The notes under the pieces are model-generated. The model did no database searches and was not told the origin of the DNA. It worked only from the letters and a program-made list of their open reading frames with translations. The translations under genes and the position numbers were made by a program. Below are positions 46,219-54,352 of a stretch of 57,184 nucleotides of DNA, in pieces. How positions within the stretch are numbered: the first letter of the stretch is position 1; each line of letters begins with the position of its first letter. This DNA is from Synechococcus sp. Baikal-G1 (GTDB lineage: Bacteria; Cyanobacteriota; Cyanobacteriia; PCC-6307; Cyanobiaceae): positions 1,939-59,122 of the forward strand of contig NSII01000144.1 of the NCBI GenBank assembly GCA_002737305.1, given 5' to 3'.

Positions 46219-47631
46219 TCAGGCGACGTCGAGCTTGTCGACGGTGTCGAACTCGAACTTGATCTCCTTCCAGGTCTCGAGGGCAATCGCCAGCTCGGGG
46301 CTGTGCTTACCAGCCTCAAGCAGGATGTCGCGGCCTTCGCGCTCGATTTCACGACCGGCGTTACGGGCCTTGACGCAGGCTTCGAGGGCGACCCGGTTGG
46401 CGGCAGCGCCAGCAGCGGAACCCCAGGGGTGACCGTGGGTACCACCACCGAACTGGAGCACGGAATCGTCGCCGAAGATGCTAACCAGGGCGGGCATGTG
46501 CCACACGTGGATGCCACCAGACGCCACGGCGAAGACGCCGGGCATGGAGCCCCAGTCCTGATCGAAGAAGTTACCGCGGGTGCGATCTTCGGGAACGAAG
46601 GATTCGCGCAGTTGGTCGATGTAGCCGAGGGTGGTCTGACGATCACCTTCGAGCTTGCCGACCACCGTGCCGGTGTGCAGCTGGTCACCACCGGAGAGGC
46701 GCAGGCACTTGGCGAGCACGCGGAAGTGGATGCCGTGCTTGGGATGGCGGTCAATCACGGCGTGCATGGCACGGTGAATGTGCAGCAGCATCCCGTTCTT
46801 ACGGCACCACTTGGCAAGACCGGTGTTGGCCGTGAAGCCACCGGTGATGTAGTCGTGCATGATGATGGGCTGGTTGAGTTCCTTAGCGAACTCAGCGCGC
46901 TCATACATCTCCTCAGGAGTGTTGGCGGTGCAATTGAGGTAGTGGCCCTTGCGCTCGCCGGTTTCCTGTTCAGAGATCTTGACAGCTTCGGCCACGAACT
47001 CGAAACGGTTCTGCCAGCGCTGGAATGGCTGGGAGTTGATGTTTTCGTCGTCCTTGGTGAAGTCAAGACCGCCGCGCAGGCACTCGTACACCACCCGGCC
47101 GTAGTTCTTGCCGGAAAGGCCGAGCTTGGGCTTGATCGTGCAACCGAGCAGGGGCCGGCCGTACTTGCTCATCCGGTCGCGCTCGACCTGGATGCCGTTG
47201 GGGGGGCCACCGCAGGTCTTGATGAAGGCGAGCGGGAAGCGGATGTCTTCGAGGCGCAGGTGGCGCAGGGCCTTGAAGCCGAAGACGTTGCCGACCAGGG
47301 AGGTCAGCACGTTGGTGATCGATCCCTCTTCGAACAGGTCGAGGGGATAGGCGATGAAGGCGTAGAAGGCCTCCTTGTCACCGGGGACGTCTTCAATGCG
47401 GTAGCAACGGCCCTTGTAGAAGTCGAGGTCGGTGAGGAGCTCGGACCACACGGTGGACCAGGTGCCGGTGGACGATTCGGCAGCCACGGCGGCAGCCACT
47501 TCTTCCTTGGGCACACCGTCCTGGCCGGTGCACTTAAAGCACGCCAGCAGGTCGGAATCGAGGGGAACGTAGTCAGGAGTCCAATAGGTGTCGCGGTACT
47601 CCTTAACCCCAGCGTCGTACTTCTTGCTCAT
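46219..47631 (-). CDS. cbbL: Rubisco large subunit, form IA
   Basis: The catalytic subunit of ribulose-1,5-bisphosphate carboxylase/oxygenase, 470 residues. Active-site Lys lies in [17 protein letters not shown]; the carbamylated Lys and metal ligands are in [17 protein letters not shown]. Loop 6 lies between [11 protein letters not shown] and [39 protein letters not shown] at the N-terminus and the cso neighbourhood mark form IA, as in proteobacteria and alpha-cyanobacteria. GGAG lies about 8 bases before the ATG. Confidence 0.99.
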   Translation of the reverse strand: MSKKYDAGVKEYRDTYWTPDYVPLDSDLLACFKCTGQDGVPKEEVAAAVAAESSTGTWSTVWSELLTDLDFYKGRCYRIEDVPGDKEAFYAFIAYPLDLFEEGSITNVLTSLVGNVFGFKALRHLRLEDIRFPLAFIKTCGGPPNGIQVERDRMSKYGRPLLGCTIKPKLGLSGKNYGRVVYECLRGGLDFTKDDENINSQPFQRWQNRFEFVAEAVKISEQETGERKGHYLNCTANTPEEMYERAEFAKELNQPIIMHDYITGGFTANTGLAKWCRKNGMLLHIHRAMHAVIDRHPKHGIHFRVLAKCLRLSGGDQLHTGTVVGKLEGDRQTTLGYIDQLRESFVPEDRTRGNFFDQDWGSMPGVFAVASGGIHVWHMPALVSIFGDDSVLQFGGGTHGHPWGSAAGAAANRVALEACVKARNAGREIEREGRDILLEAGKHSPELAIALETWKEIKFEFDTVDKLDVA

Positions 47632-47701
47632 GGGGAATCTCCAGTGGATCGGGGGGGAAGGGTTAGAGGTGAGAGCGGCCGCTCGGGTCGCGCGTCAGAC
47701 C

Positions 47702-48016
47702 TCAGTCCTTCGCACCAACGAAGCCGGAGCTGCTACCAAGAGCAGGTTCGACTTCCCGGTGGGGGCGGGCGATGATGTGGGCGGCCACTAGGCCGTCACC
47801 AACCCGTTCGCAGGCGTCGGCGCCAGCGCGCACTGCAGCGTTGACAGCGCCGGTTTCGCCACGGACCAACACCGTCACGTAACCGCCACCGACGAATTCA
47901 CGCCCAATAAGGCGGACTTCAGCGGCCTTCGTCATGGCGTCGGCTGCCTCGATGGCGGGGACTAGACCCCGGGTTTCGATCATGCCGAGGGCGATGCCCA
48001 TGGTTTCGTTTGCCAT
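47702..48016 (-). CDS. csoS1: Major carboxysome shell protein CsoS1
   Basis: A single-BMC hexamer that tiles the shell facets, 104 residues. ANETMGIALGMIETRGLVPA and REFVGGGYVTVLVRGETGAV are canonical; the pore loop lies around the second GGGY region. AGGAG lies shortly before the ATG at 48016. It is the first gene of the long CCM unit and is normally the most abundant shell protein. Only one copy of the short form is present, next to the extended CsoS1E. Confidence 0.98.
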   Translation of the reverse strand: MANETMGIALGMIETRGLVPAIEAADAMTKAAEVRLIGREFVGGGYVTVLVRGETGAVNAAVRAGADACERVGDGLVAAHIIARPHREVEPALGSSSGFVGAKD

Positions 48017-48399
48017 TACCTGCTCCTGGAGGAGGGGGGTGGAATGTTCGTTTGCAACCATGCTCGCCAAGCCTTCCCTACGTCAAGCTTTCTGGACATC
48101 TGGCACCATCACCGTCCTCAGGGCTACAGATAAGCAACCCTGATCAATCCCACACAAAACGTTGTGGATTGCTTTTCGGGCCGCTGGCCTGGGCTGGCCA
48201 AACGTCGCCCAACCCTTGCAGAACCCAGTCAGGGCAAGCATTAGAGCGATCCCCCCAAGCCAAAAGCCCCCAGGGCAAAGCCAATGGCGGCTTGCCCTGG
48301 GGGCTTGGCTTTGGGCCCCTAGGCAAGCCATGCCGCCACGGACGGATTAAGGGCTGTCCCAACAGCTGCTGCACTTGCAGCCATATCGAGGCATGGCCC
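48017..48399. other. 383-base intergenic region between csoS1 and sbtB
   Basis: No convincing gene is present; the two short minus-strand frames here have no recognisable domain and one runs through the terminator hairpin. The half nearest csoS1 should hold the main promoter and leader of the carboxysome unit. I could not pick a clear -35/-10 pair. The other half holds the long hairpin at 48262-48308. Confidence 0.6.
48262..48308 (-). terminator. Strong hairpin terminator after sbtA-sbtB
   Basis: An 11-bp perfect stem (gcccccagggc at 48266-48276 with gccctgggggc at 48294-48304) is extended inwards by AA/TT and GCC/GGC around a bulged A, with a ~6-base loop. Read on the minus strand it is followed by TTTT. 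It lies ~90 bases after the sbtB stop and separates bicarbonate-uptake transcription from the csoS1 unit. Confidence 0.8.
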
Positions 48400-48681
48400 C
48401 TAGAGGGGATGGGCATCGGCCACAAAGGCCACGCCGCCGTAGTAGTCGAGGAGGGGCTGCACGCCCTCGCGCAAACGGCTGAGCACTTCACTTTCGCAGT
48501 AAATGATCACGTGGGCATTGGCGCCCAGCCCACTGAAATCCATCGAATCCGAAACCATGCCATGGGGGCCCTTGCCGGTGACATGGCGCATCACCGAATA
48601 ACCCGGAGCGCCGGAGGAATCAATCACCTTGATCACTTCGTCCAGTTCCCGCTCACTGAGGATGAGGTCAACACGTTTCAT
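48400..48681 (-). CDS. sbtB: PII-like regulator SbtB of the bicarbonate transporter
   Basis: A 93-residue trimeric PII-fold protein that binds adenine nucleotides and blocks SbtA. The core is MKRVDLILSERELDEVIKVI, the T-loop region GKGPHGMVSDSMDFSGLGAN, and LREGVQPLLDYYGGVAFVAD. It ends at ADAHPL and lacks the C-terminal Cys-containing loop (CGPxGC type) present in SbtB of some other cyanobacteria. Redox control through that loop is therefore not expected here. The start lies four bases after the sbtA stop. Confidence 0.95.
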   Translation of the reverse strand: MKRVDLILSERELDEVIKVIDSSGAPGYSVMRHVTGKGPHGMVSDSMDFSGLGANAHVIIYCESEVLSRLREGVQPLLDYYGGVAFVADAHPL

Positions 48682-48685
48682 TGCT

Positions 48686-49681
48686 TTAGCTAGCGGCAGG
48701 GAGAAGTTTGTTGATGAGAGCCATGTAAGCAGGAATGCCCACAATAATATTGAACGGAAAGGTGATCCCGAGCGCTGTGGAAATATAGAGACTGGGATTG
48801 GCCTCAGGCACGGTCATGCGCATGGCAGCCGGAACGGCGATGTAGGAGGCGCTGGCGCAGAGCACCACAAACAGCAAGGCGTTGCCATGGCCCAGGCCTA
48901 AGCCTTTGGCGATGAACGCTCCCACGACGGCATTGAAGAGGGGCATAATCACAGAAAAGCCAATCAGGAACGGGCCTGCCTTGCGGAGATCGGAGAGGCG
49001 CTGGGCCGCCACAATACCCATATCTAAAAGGAAAAAGCTCAGGGCTCCGTAGAAGAGTTTGTCCGTGAAGGGCAACATCTTTTCCGCACCATGGGGACTG
49101 CTGGTTGCCACCAAAACCCCAATAATTAGGCTGCCAATCAGCAGGAAGACCGAGCTATTAAGAAAGGCCTCATGGAGCACCGCTCCCCAACGCATCCCCT
49201 TGGTGTCAGGTCGTTTTTGCGGGGCTGCCAATTTCACCAAGAGCAAGCCCACGATGATGGCTGGTGATTCCATCAGGGCCAAGGCGGCCACCATGAAACC
49301 GTCAAAACCAATCTTTTGGCTTTCCAGGAAGCTCTGGGCGGTAATGAAGGTCACCGCACTGATGGAGCCATAGGTGGCTGCGATCGCGGCCGCATTGAAG
49401 TTGTCAAGCTTGGTTTTAAGAACCAAAAAGCTGTAAATCGGTACAGCCAGCGACATCAAAATAGCCGCCACAATTGTTGGCAGCACCTGACCACCCAAGC
49501 CGCTATGGGCAAGTTCTAAGCCGCCGCGAAAACCAATAGCTAGAAGCAAATACAGGGAAAAAAGCTTCGGCAGGGGGGCTGGGATCTCGAGATCCGAGCC
49601 CACCAGCACCGCCAGTACTCCGAGGAAAAAGAACAGAACCGGAGGAGTGAGAAGGTTCTGTAGAACCAGGCTGGTCTCCAT
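48686..49681 (-). CDS. sbtA: Sodium-dependent bicarbonate transporter SbtA
   Basis: A high-affinity HCO3-/Na+ symporter of the plasma membrane, 331 residues with ten helices in two inverted halves. METSLVLQNLLTPPVLFFFL opens the protein; GFRGGLELAHSGLGGQ and AATYGSISAVTFITA belong to the first core motif, and VVLCASASYIAVPAAMRM to the second. The ATG at 49681 is favoured over one six residues upstream. It is divergent from rdgB; the ~200-base gap between them should hold its inducible promoter. Confidence 0.97.
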   Translation of the reverse strand: METSLVLQNLLTPPVLFFFLGVLAVLVGSDLEIPAPLPKLFSLYLLLAIGFRGGLELAHSGLGGQVLPTIVAAILMSLAVPIYSFLVLKTKLDNFNAAAIAATYGSISAVTFITAQSFLESQKIGFDGFMVAALALMESPAIIVGLLLVKLAAPQKRPDTKGMRWGAVLHEAFLNSSVFLLIGSLIIGVLVATSSPHGAEKMLPFTDKLFYGALSFFLLDMGIVAAQRLSDLRKAGPFLIGFSVIMPLFNAVVGAFIAKGLGLGHGNALLFVVLCASASYIAVPAAMRMTVPEANPSLYISTALGITFPFNIIVGIPAYMALINKLLPAAS

Positions 49682-49881
49682 GGCAAGCCCAGTGGGCACA
49701 AGGATTGTCGGCAGCTTACGGGCGCCTACCCCCCGCTACCGCCAGGCGTTGGTCATTGCAACCGCCCCGCTCTGGCGCGGGGGCCTGTCCGATGGTCAAC
49801 CCCGCAGGTCCGCCCCGTCCGCTCGCCAGCGACCTCGCCGATCCGGCACCCCCATCACCATCACCAACACCATTAGGGAGA

Positions 49882-50490
49882 ATGGCGAGCCCTGCCCAAG
49901 CCGGCTTGCCCCGACCCGTTCTGGTGATTGCCAGTGGCAACCCCTACAAGGTGGCTGAAATCGCCGCCATGTTGGATGCCGTTGATCTGGAGGTCCGCCG
50001 CCAGCCGGACGCCCTGGACATCGAGGAAACGGGCAACACCTACCTGGCCAATGCCCGCCTCAAGGCGGAAGCCGTGGCCAGCCTCACCGGCCAGTGGGCC
50101 TTGGCCGACGATTCCGGCCTGGAAGTGGATGGCCTCGGCGGGGCTCCAGGGCTGTATTCGGCGCGCTACGCGCCCACCGACCCCGAGCGCATCGATCGCC
50201 TGCTCCAGGAGCTGGGGCCGACCCCCTACCGCAGCGCCAGTTTCAACAGCGCCATGGCCCTGGCCGATCCCTCTGGCACCACGGTGCTGGAAGCCGAGGG
50301 CATCTGCCGCGGCGAAATCCTCAGCGCCAAGCTGGGACCGGGCGGTGGCTATGACCCCATTTTCTGGGTACGGGAAGCGGCCATGACCTACGGCCAGATG
50401 CCCGCCCACCTCAAAGACAAACTCGGCAGCCGCGGCAAGGCGGCCCGATTGATCGCCCCGGGGCTGAAACGGTTGCTTGGCCTGCATTAA
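49882..50490 (+). CDS. rdgB: Non-canonical purine NTP pyrophosphatase (HAM1/RdgB)
   Basis: It hydrolyses ITP, dITP and XTP to monophosphates, cleaning the nucleotide pool. In 202 residues: VIASGNPYKVAEIAAML (substrate-binding SxNxxKxxE motif), DDSGLEVDGLGGAPGLYSAR, and GYDPIFWVREAAMTYGQM. The ATG at 49882 follows an AGGGAG ribosome binding site. The gene is commonly linked to the carboxysome locus in picocyanobacteria, without a known functional link. Confidence 0.96.
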   Translation: MASPAQAGLPRPVLVIASGNPYKVAEIAAMLDAVDLEVRRQPDALDIEETGNTYLANARLKAEAVASLTGQWALADDSGLEVDGLGGAPGLYSARYAPTDPERIDRLLQELGPTPYRSASFNSAMALADPSGTTVLEAEGICRGEILSAKLGPGGGYDPIFWVREAAMTYGQMPAHLKDKLGSRGKAARLIAPGLKRLLGLH

Positions 50491-50565
50491 GAAGCCCTTT
50501 CCTTCAAGGGGGCCCGCCCAACAAGGCTGGACTTCAAGGGGATTTCACCCCTGCTAGCCAGGGAC

Positions 50566-51372
50566 TTAAGCCTTGGCGGTGCGGTTGATCTGGGCCACAG
50601 CCCGCATGGCGGCAGCGGCAGCCTCTTCCACATCGCCTTCGCGCCCGGCCAGGGTGAGGCGACCGAAGGCCCCCACAGCCTTGACGTCAACGACGGTGAT
50701 ATTGGAGGACTTTTCGGCCTCGTTCGCGGCGATCAGCACGTAGCCAGCCGGCTCAGTTTCGAGGATGAACATGCTCATGCCAGCTTGAATCATCGAACCC
50801 CGTCGGTTCTGCCGGTTAATCAGGACGGCGTGGTCCGGGGTAATGGCACGGATGATTTCGGTCCAGCTGACTTCGCAGCGGCTGCGCAGCTCCATCCGGC
50901 TGCCGATCGCCTCGAGCACCACCTGGCCGGAGTGCAGCACATTGCTTTGGTCCCGGTGATAGAGGGCAAGGGAGCCGAAAGCCCGCTCCACAATCATTTG
51001 GCCCAGGCGCACACTGCTGGCCTTCAGGGCGATGTCGGTAACGCGGTGGACCGCCATGCCGGGGGATACCTCTAGCCAGAGGCAGGCATCGCCGGGGATT
51101 GGCAGAAACCCCTGGGAGACCGTGCCCATGTAGGCCGCCAGCTGGGGTTGGAGCGAATCGAGAAACACATAGGTGCGCAGCTCGATCGACTGCACCTGGC
51201 TGGACTGGCGAGCCAGCCGCGGCGCCTCGTTATCCGTGGTGATCACGCAGCTAGGGGCCGAGGCCTCCAGGGCCCCATGGCCACCGCCCATGCCCAGATC
51301 AGTTCCCGTTATGGCAATCGGGGCCTGGCGTCGCCTTCGGCCTCGATCGCTAGGGGAAAGATTGCGCTCCAT
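50566..51372 (-). CDS. csoS1D: Tandem-BMC shell protein CsoS1D
   Basis: A pseudohexameric trimer with a large, possibly gated central pore in the carboxysome shell. The 268-residue protein has an Arg/Ser-rich N-terminal tail (~45 residues) and two BMC repeats. The first contains [20 protein letters not shown] and the second [41 protein letters not shown] closes the second. The ATG at 51372 is chosen ([15 protein letters not shown]); an ATG at 51492 would run into the divergent leader. It is separate from the main shell unit and may be differently expressed. Confidence 0.93.
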   Translation of the reverse strand: MERNLSPSDRGRRRRQAPIAITGTDLGMGGGHGALEASAPSCVITTDNEAPRLARQSSQVQSIELRTYVFLDSLQPQLAAYMGTVSQGFLPIPGDACLWLEVSPGMAVHRVTDIALKASSVRLGQMIVERAFGSLALYHRDQSNVLHSGQVVLEAIGSRMELRSRCEVSWTEIIRAITPDHAVLINRQNRRGSMIQAGMSMFILETEPAGYVLIAANEAEKSSNITVVDVKAVGAFGRLTLAGREGDVEEAAAAAMRAVAQINRTAKA

Positions 51373-51509
51373 GGAGGCGGACCTTGAGGACGTCGTGGTT
51401 CGATCCTCAGCAGATCCATGCTGATGGAGCTGCGTGATCTTACCGGTCAGCCCCCCTTGCGCCGCGGCCCCGAGCCGATACCGTCCGGCCATCGCTTGAG
51501 GCCCAATCC

Positions 51510-51968
51510 GTGGTTAGCCAGCCCTCAACCGCCCCCAGCACCAATGGCGTCGCCCCCAGCCGGGATGGCATGGCCGAATGGCTGGCCCAGGCCATCGACC
51601 AGGGGGTCCAGCCCGACCAGGCCCTGGCCTTCATGGGCCTCGGACTCATGCGCAGCCTGCAGGTGGCCAACCCGGCCCAGGCGCCGTTCTGGCCGGAGCT
51701 CCCCGAGGGGGCCGATTCCAGCGTCGATCTAACGGCCCTGCGCCAGCGGCTAGACCTCACCGACCTGGCCATCCGCACCGGCGCCCCCTTGAGCACCGCC
51801 GAAGTCGCCCAATTGCTTGGAGCCCGCCCCGGCAGCGCCGTCGTCCAGCGGGGCGGCCTAGTGGCCAGGCGCCTGGGCCGCAATGTGTGGCGCCTCAGCC
51901 GCAGCTCCGACAACGATTCGTCCCAGGCCAACCGGGTCGCCGAGGATGGCTTCCGGCGCCGCCTCTGA
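51510..51968 (+). CDS. Conserved protein with HTH/excisionase-like C-terminal half
   Basis: In 152 residues the N-terminal half is helical ([20 protein letters not shown]). The C-terminal half contains [20 protein letters not shown] followed by [17 protein letters not shown]. That layout resembles a MerR/excisionase winged helix: a helix-turn-helix with an Arg-rich wing. I do not recognise a named family. The start is a GTG at 51510, divergent from csoS1D with ~137 bases between the starts. A role in regulating csoS1D is possible from position alone. The last residues (EDGFRRRL) are basic. Confidence 0.75.
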   Translation: MVSQPSTAPSTNGVAPSRDGMAEWLAQAIDQGVQPDQALAFMGLGLMRSLQVANPAQAPFWPELPEGADSSVDLTALRQRLDLTDLAIRTGAPLSTAEVAQLLGARPGSAVVQRGGLVARRLGRNVWRLSRSSDNDSSQANRVAEDGFRRRL

Positions 51969-52090
51969 AGGGTCTCCGTCCCCCCATGTCCCCTTGAAGC
52001 GCCCCCGCTAGGCCCTGGGCCGGGACTTCAGGGCTGAAGGCGTCCACAGCCTGCCTTGGCATCTTTGGCGACAGCGCGCCAGTCCCACGG

Positions 52091-52375
52091 GTGGCATGCT
52101 CAGAGGCTCTGCGATTTAGAGCTTTGGTTTCGGCGCCTTCCCTCTCTGCCTTTAGCGCCCGGTCCAAACAGCAGCGCCTCTATCGGCTCGTTGATAGCCA
52201 CGGATCGGCCCACTCCGTTCTTGATGACCACTACGACTCCCTTGAGGCCGCCTGGGCCGATGCCGAATCCTGGTGGCAGCACCAGGGCGAAGGCGAATCT
52301 GGCCCGGTGCCGATTGGGGTGGAAGTGAGCACGGCCAGCGGTGGCTGGCGCACCCTGCGGCACCCCGGCCGCTGA
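52091..52375 (+). CDS. Small conserved picocyanobacterial protein, unknown function
   Basis: In 94 residues the conserved-looking core is QRLYRLVDSHGSAHSVLDDH followed by DSLEAAWADAESWW and IGVEVSTASGGWRTLRHPGR, a small alpha/beta protein with no membrane or zinc motif. The first ~25 residues are not conserved-looking, so the start (GTG at 52091) could lie further in. No family is recognised. It converges on the DUF427 gene with 17 bases between. Confidence 0.65.
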   Translation: MACSEALRFRALVSAPSLSAFSARSKQQRLYRLVDSHGSAHSVLDDHYDSLEAAWADAESWWQHQGEGESGPVPIGVEVSTASGGWRTLRHPGR

Positions 52376-52392
52376 GGTCGGCCACGCTTGGC

Positions 52393-52671
52393 TCAGCTGA
52401 CCTGGACCCCCTTCCAGAAGGCCACCCGACCCTTGATCGAGGCGGCTTCCGCCTTGGGCTCGGGGTAGTACCAGGCGGCATTGGCATTGATGGCCTCGCC
52501 GACAACCAGGTCGTAGTACTGGGCGGTGCCTTTCCAACTGCACACGCTGGTGTGGCTTGAGGGCCGCAAATTCGCCGTAACCAGGGAATCTGCGGGGAAA
52601 TAGGCGTTTCCCTCCAGCTTGACGATGTCGTCACTGCTGGCAATCAACTCTCCATTCCAGCGGGCTTCCAT
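52393..52671 (-). CDS. DUF427 domain protein
   Basis: A 92-residue single-domain beta-barrel-like protein: MEARWNGELIASSDDIVKLE, AYFPADSLVTANLRPSSHTS and VCSWKGTAQYYDLVVG are the family pattern (the S-x-C-x-W-K-G motif is the hallmark). DUF427 proteins are widespread and mostly uncharacterised. The ATG at 52671 is chosen because it opens the domain directly. Confidence 0.9.
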   Translation of the reverse strand: MEARWNGELIASSDDIVKLEGNAYFPADSLVTANLRPSSHTSVCSWKGTAQYYDLVVGEAINANAAWYYPEPKAEAASIKGRVAFWKGVQVS

Positions 52672-52750
52672 GGCAACTTGGCGGCGGCACCCCATCCTGG
52701 CGCAGGCGGTTAGAAGCTGGGCGCCAAGGGGGCCAGAGTGAAGGCTTGGC

Positions 52751-53320
52751 CTAAAAGCGGGAGTAGCTGTAGATCTGCATGGTGGCGTAGCCGAGCGAAG
52801 CAGGCGCCGGATTGGCACCGGCCGGCAGGGCCTCCACCGCAAACATGTAGGTGTCGGCCTGGTTGGGATTCATCCAGGGTTTAAGGGCCACGGTCACCGT
52901 GGATCCCGGCTGGGGCGGCTCCGGGAAGCTGATCTGGAAGCGACGCTGGTCGTCAGCGAAGCGGACCTGGACGGGCACAGCAGCGCCCCCATGGCGGGGC
53001 CTGCCAAGGAAGGCTCGGGAGCCAGCAAGATCAAAATGGAAGGTGCGATCCACGCCCCGGGTCTGGGTGATTGTCAAGCCGCCAAGGCCCACGCCCGCCT
53101 TCTCCGGCAGGGTGACGGTGAAGAAATACTCAGCTCCCACCTGGTTCACATCGCTGTAGTAATTGGTGAAAATCACCTGCCACGGGGGTGTGCTGAACCA
53201 GGACTGCCCCTGCATTTCGACCGCCCGGGCTGGCGGCAGCCCAACCAGCGGGGGCGCTGCCAGCGTCAATGGCAGCAAGCTGATCGCCATGGCGGCGGAG
53301 CCGAACAGGAACGGGCGCAT
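52751..53320 (-). CDS. DUF2808 secreted protein
   Basis: In 189 residues there is a Sec signal peptide (FLFGSAAMAISLLPLTLAAP, cleavage probably after PPARA near residue 33) and a beta-rich domain: WQVIFTNYYSDVNQVGAEYF, GLTITQTRGVDRTFHFDL and PGSTVTVALKPWMNPNQADTY. DUF2808 is a cyanobacterial envelope family of unknown function. The ATG at 53320 starts the signal peptide. Confidence 0.88.
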   Translation of the reverse strand: MRPFLFGSAAMAISLLPLTLAAPPLVGLPPARAVEMQGQSWFSTPPWQVIFTNYYSDVNQVGAEYFFTVTLPEKAGVGLGGLTITQTRGVDRTFHFDLAGSRAFLGRPRHGGAAVPVQVRFADDQRRFQISFPEPPQPGSTVTVALKPWMNPNQADTYMFAVEALPAGANPAPASLGYATMQIYSYSRF

Positions 53321-53438
53321 GGGGAGCGGGCAATGGCCGAACGCTAGCGAGGGCTCCCTGCTGCCTCCCCGCTGCCAGGCCGATGGTGCTAAGGCACCTA
53401 GACAGGCTTGATAGGGTGCTGGCAAGCGGCATGGGCTA

Positions 53439-53612
53439 ATGAACAGGGCTGAACTCGACTCCATCGAGCTGATGCTGCGGGACCTCCACACCCGGCACGA
53501 TGAGATCCGCCATCGGGCCGCCTTCCGGGGCTGCACCCGGGAACTGCTAGCGCTTCAAGAAGAACTGGTCCAGTACCTGCTGACCCGCAAAGACTCCCTC
53601 TCGGGTCGCTGA
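53439..53612 (+). CDS. Small helical protein, 57 residues
   Basis: A short open frame (MNRAELDSIELMLRDLHTRH ... LLALQEELVQYLLTRKDSLS) of amphipathic, charged helices with a Cys in FRGCTREL. It is likely a genuine small gene because it fills the gap between two minus-strand genes and has regular heptad-like spacing. No family is recognised. It converges on the DedA gene. Confidence 0.55.
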   Translation: MNRAELDSIELMLRDLHTRHDEIRHRAAFRGCTRELLALQEELVQYLLTRKDSLSGR

Positions 53613-53630
53613 ACCCAGGGCACCGGCGGT

Positions 53631-54299
53631 TCAGCAGGGCCGATCCCCGGGGGGCAGGGCCTCCGGCCCGGGGGAGCCGATGTCCCTGTCCAGGACACCG
53701 GCTTGCCAGCGCGAGATCCATTTGGGCAGGAAGGCCAGCAGGGCCACAAGCACCAGCAGGCCCAGGCCGAACTGCATCACCCCCGTAATCATCCGATCGA
53801 TCGGAATCCAACGCCCCCCCAACCAGGCCAAACTCACCATGGCGGTCGACCACAGCAGAGCCCCGCAGACGTTGCAGACCAGGAAGCGGCCGTAGGGCAT
53901 GCCAACGGCTCCGGCCATGGGCCCGGCCAGGATCCGCAACACCGCCACAAAGCGGCCTAGGAACACCGAGGCCGACGCGTGACGCCGGAAGCGCTGGCGC
54001 AGCAGTTCCATCTGCTCGGGGCTCTGGCGCAACCACAGGCCCAGGCGCAGCAGGAGGTCCCAGCCGAAGCGGCGCCCGACCCAATACCCGATGTTGTCGC
54101 CAAGGATGGCCCCCGTCGCTGCCGCCACGATCACGCCAAAAAGGGCCATCTGGCCACTGCCGGCGGCATAGCCCCCCAGCAGGGTGAGGGTTTCTCCCGG
54201 TAGGGGCAGGCCGGCGTTCTCCAGCAGCATGCCGGCAAAAATCACCCCATAGCCCCAGCGGCCAAGCAGCTCAACCAGGTCCTGGCTACTGACTTCCAT
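53631..54299 (-). CDS. DedA family membrane protein
   Basis: A 222-residue DedA/VTT-domain membrane protein with about five helices. LLENAGLPLPGETLTLLGGY (Glu and Pro motif) and GAILGDNIGYWVGRRFGWDL (conserved Asp, Tyr and Arg) are the family core; FVAVLRILAGPMAGAVGMPY follows. DedA proteins include lipid carrier (undecaprenyl-phosphate) flippases and are proton-linked. The C-terminal tail is Pro/Gly-rich. Confidence 0.93.
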   Translation of the reverse strand: MEVSSQDLVELLGRWGYGVIFAGMLLENAGLPLPGETLTLLGGYAAGSGQMALFGVIVAAATGAILGDNIGYWVGRRFGWDLLLRLGLWLRQSPEQMELLRQRFRRHASASVFLGRFVAVLRILAGPMAGAVGMPYGRFLVCNVCGALLWSTAMVSLAWLGGRWIPIDRMITGVMQFGLGLLVLVALLAFLPKWISRWQAGVLDRDIGSPGPEALPPGDRPC

Positions 54300-54352
54300 G
54301 CCGGCAATCTTGGCGCCTGGCCAGAGTCGCTGGGCCCTTCAAATACTGTCCA

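Noticed and set aside
48083-48491. Two short minus-strand open frames between csoS1 and sbtB
   Set aside because: They overlap each other in different frames, run through the long terminator hairpin, and show no domain-like sequence.
50491-50565. Bidirectional terminator between rdgB and csoS1D
   Set aside because: Only 5-bp stems (AGGGG/CCCCT and CCCTT/AAGGG) without a T run on either side.
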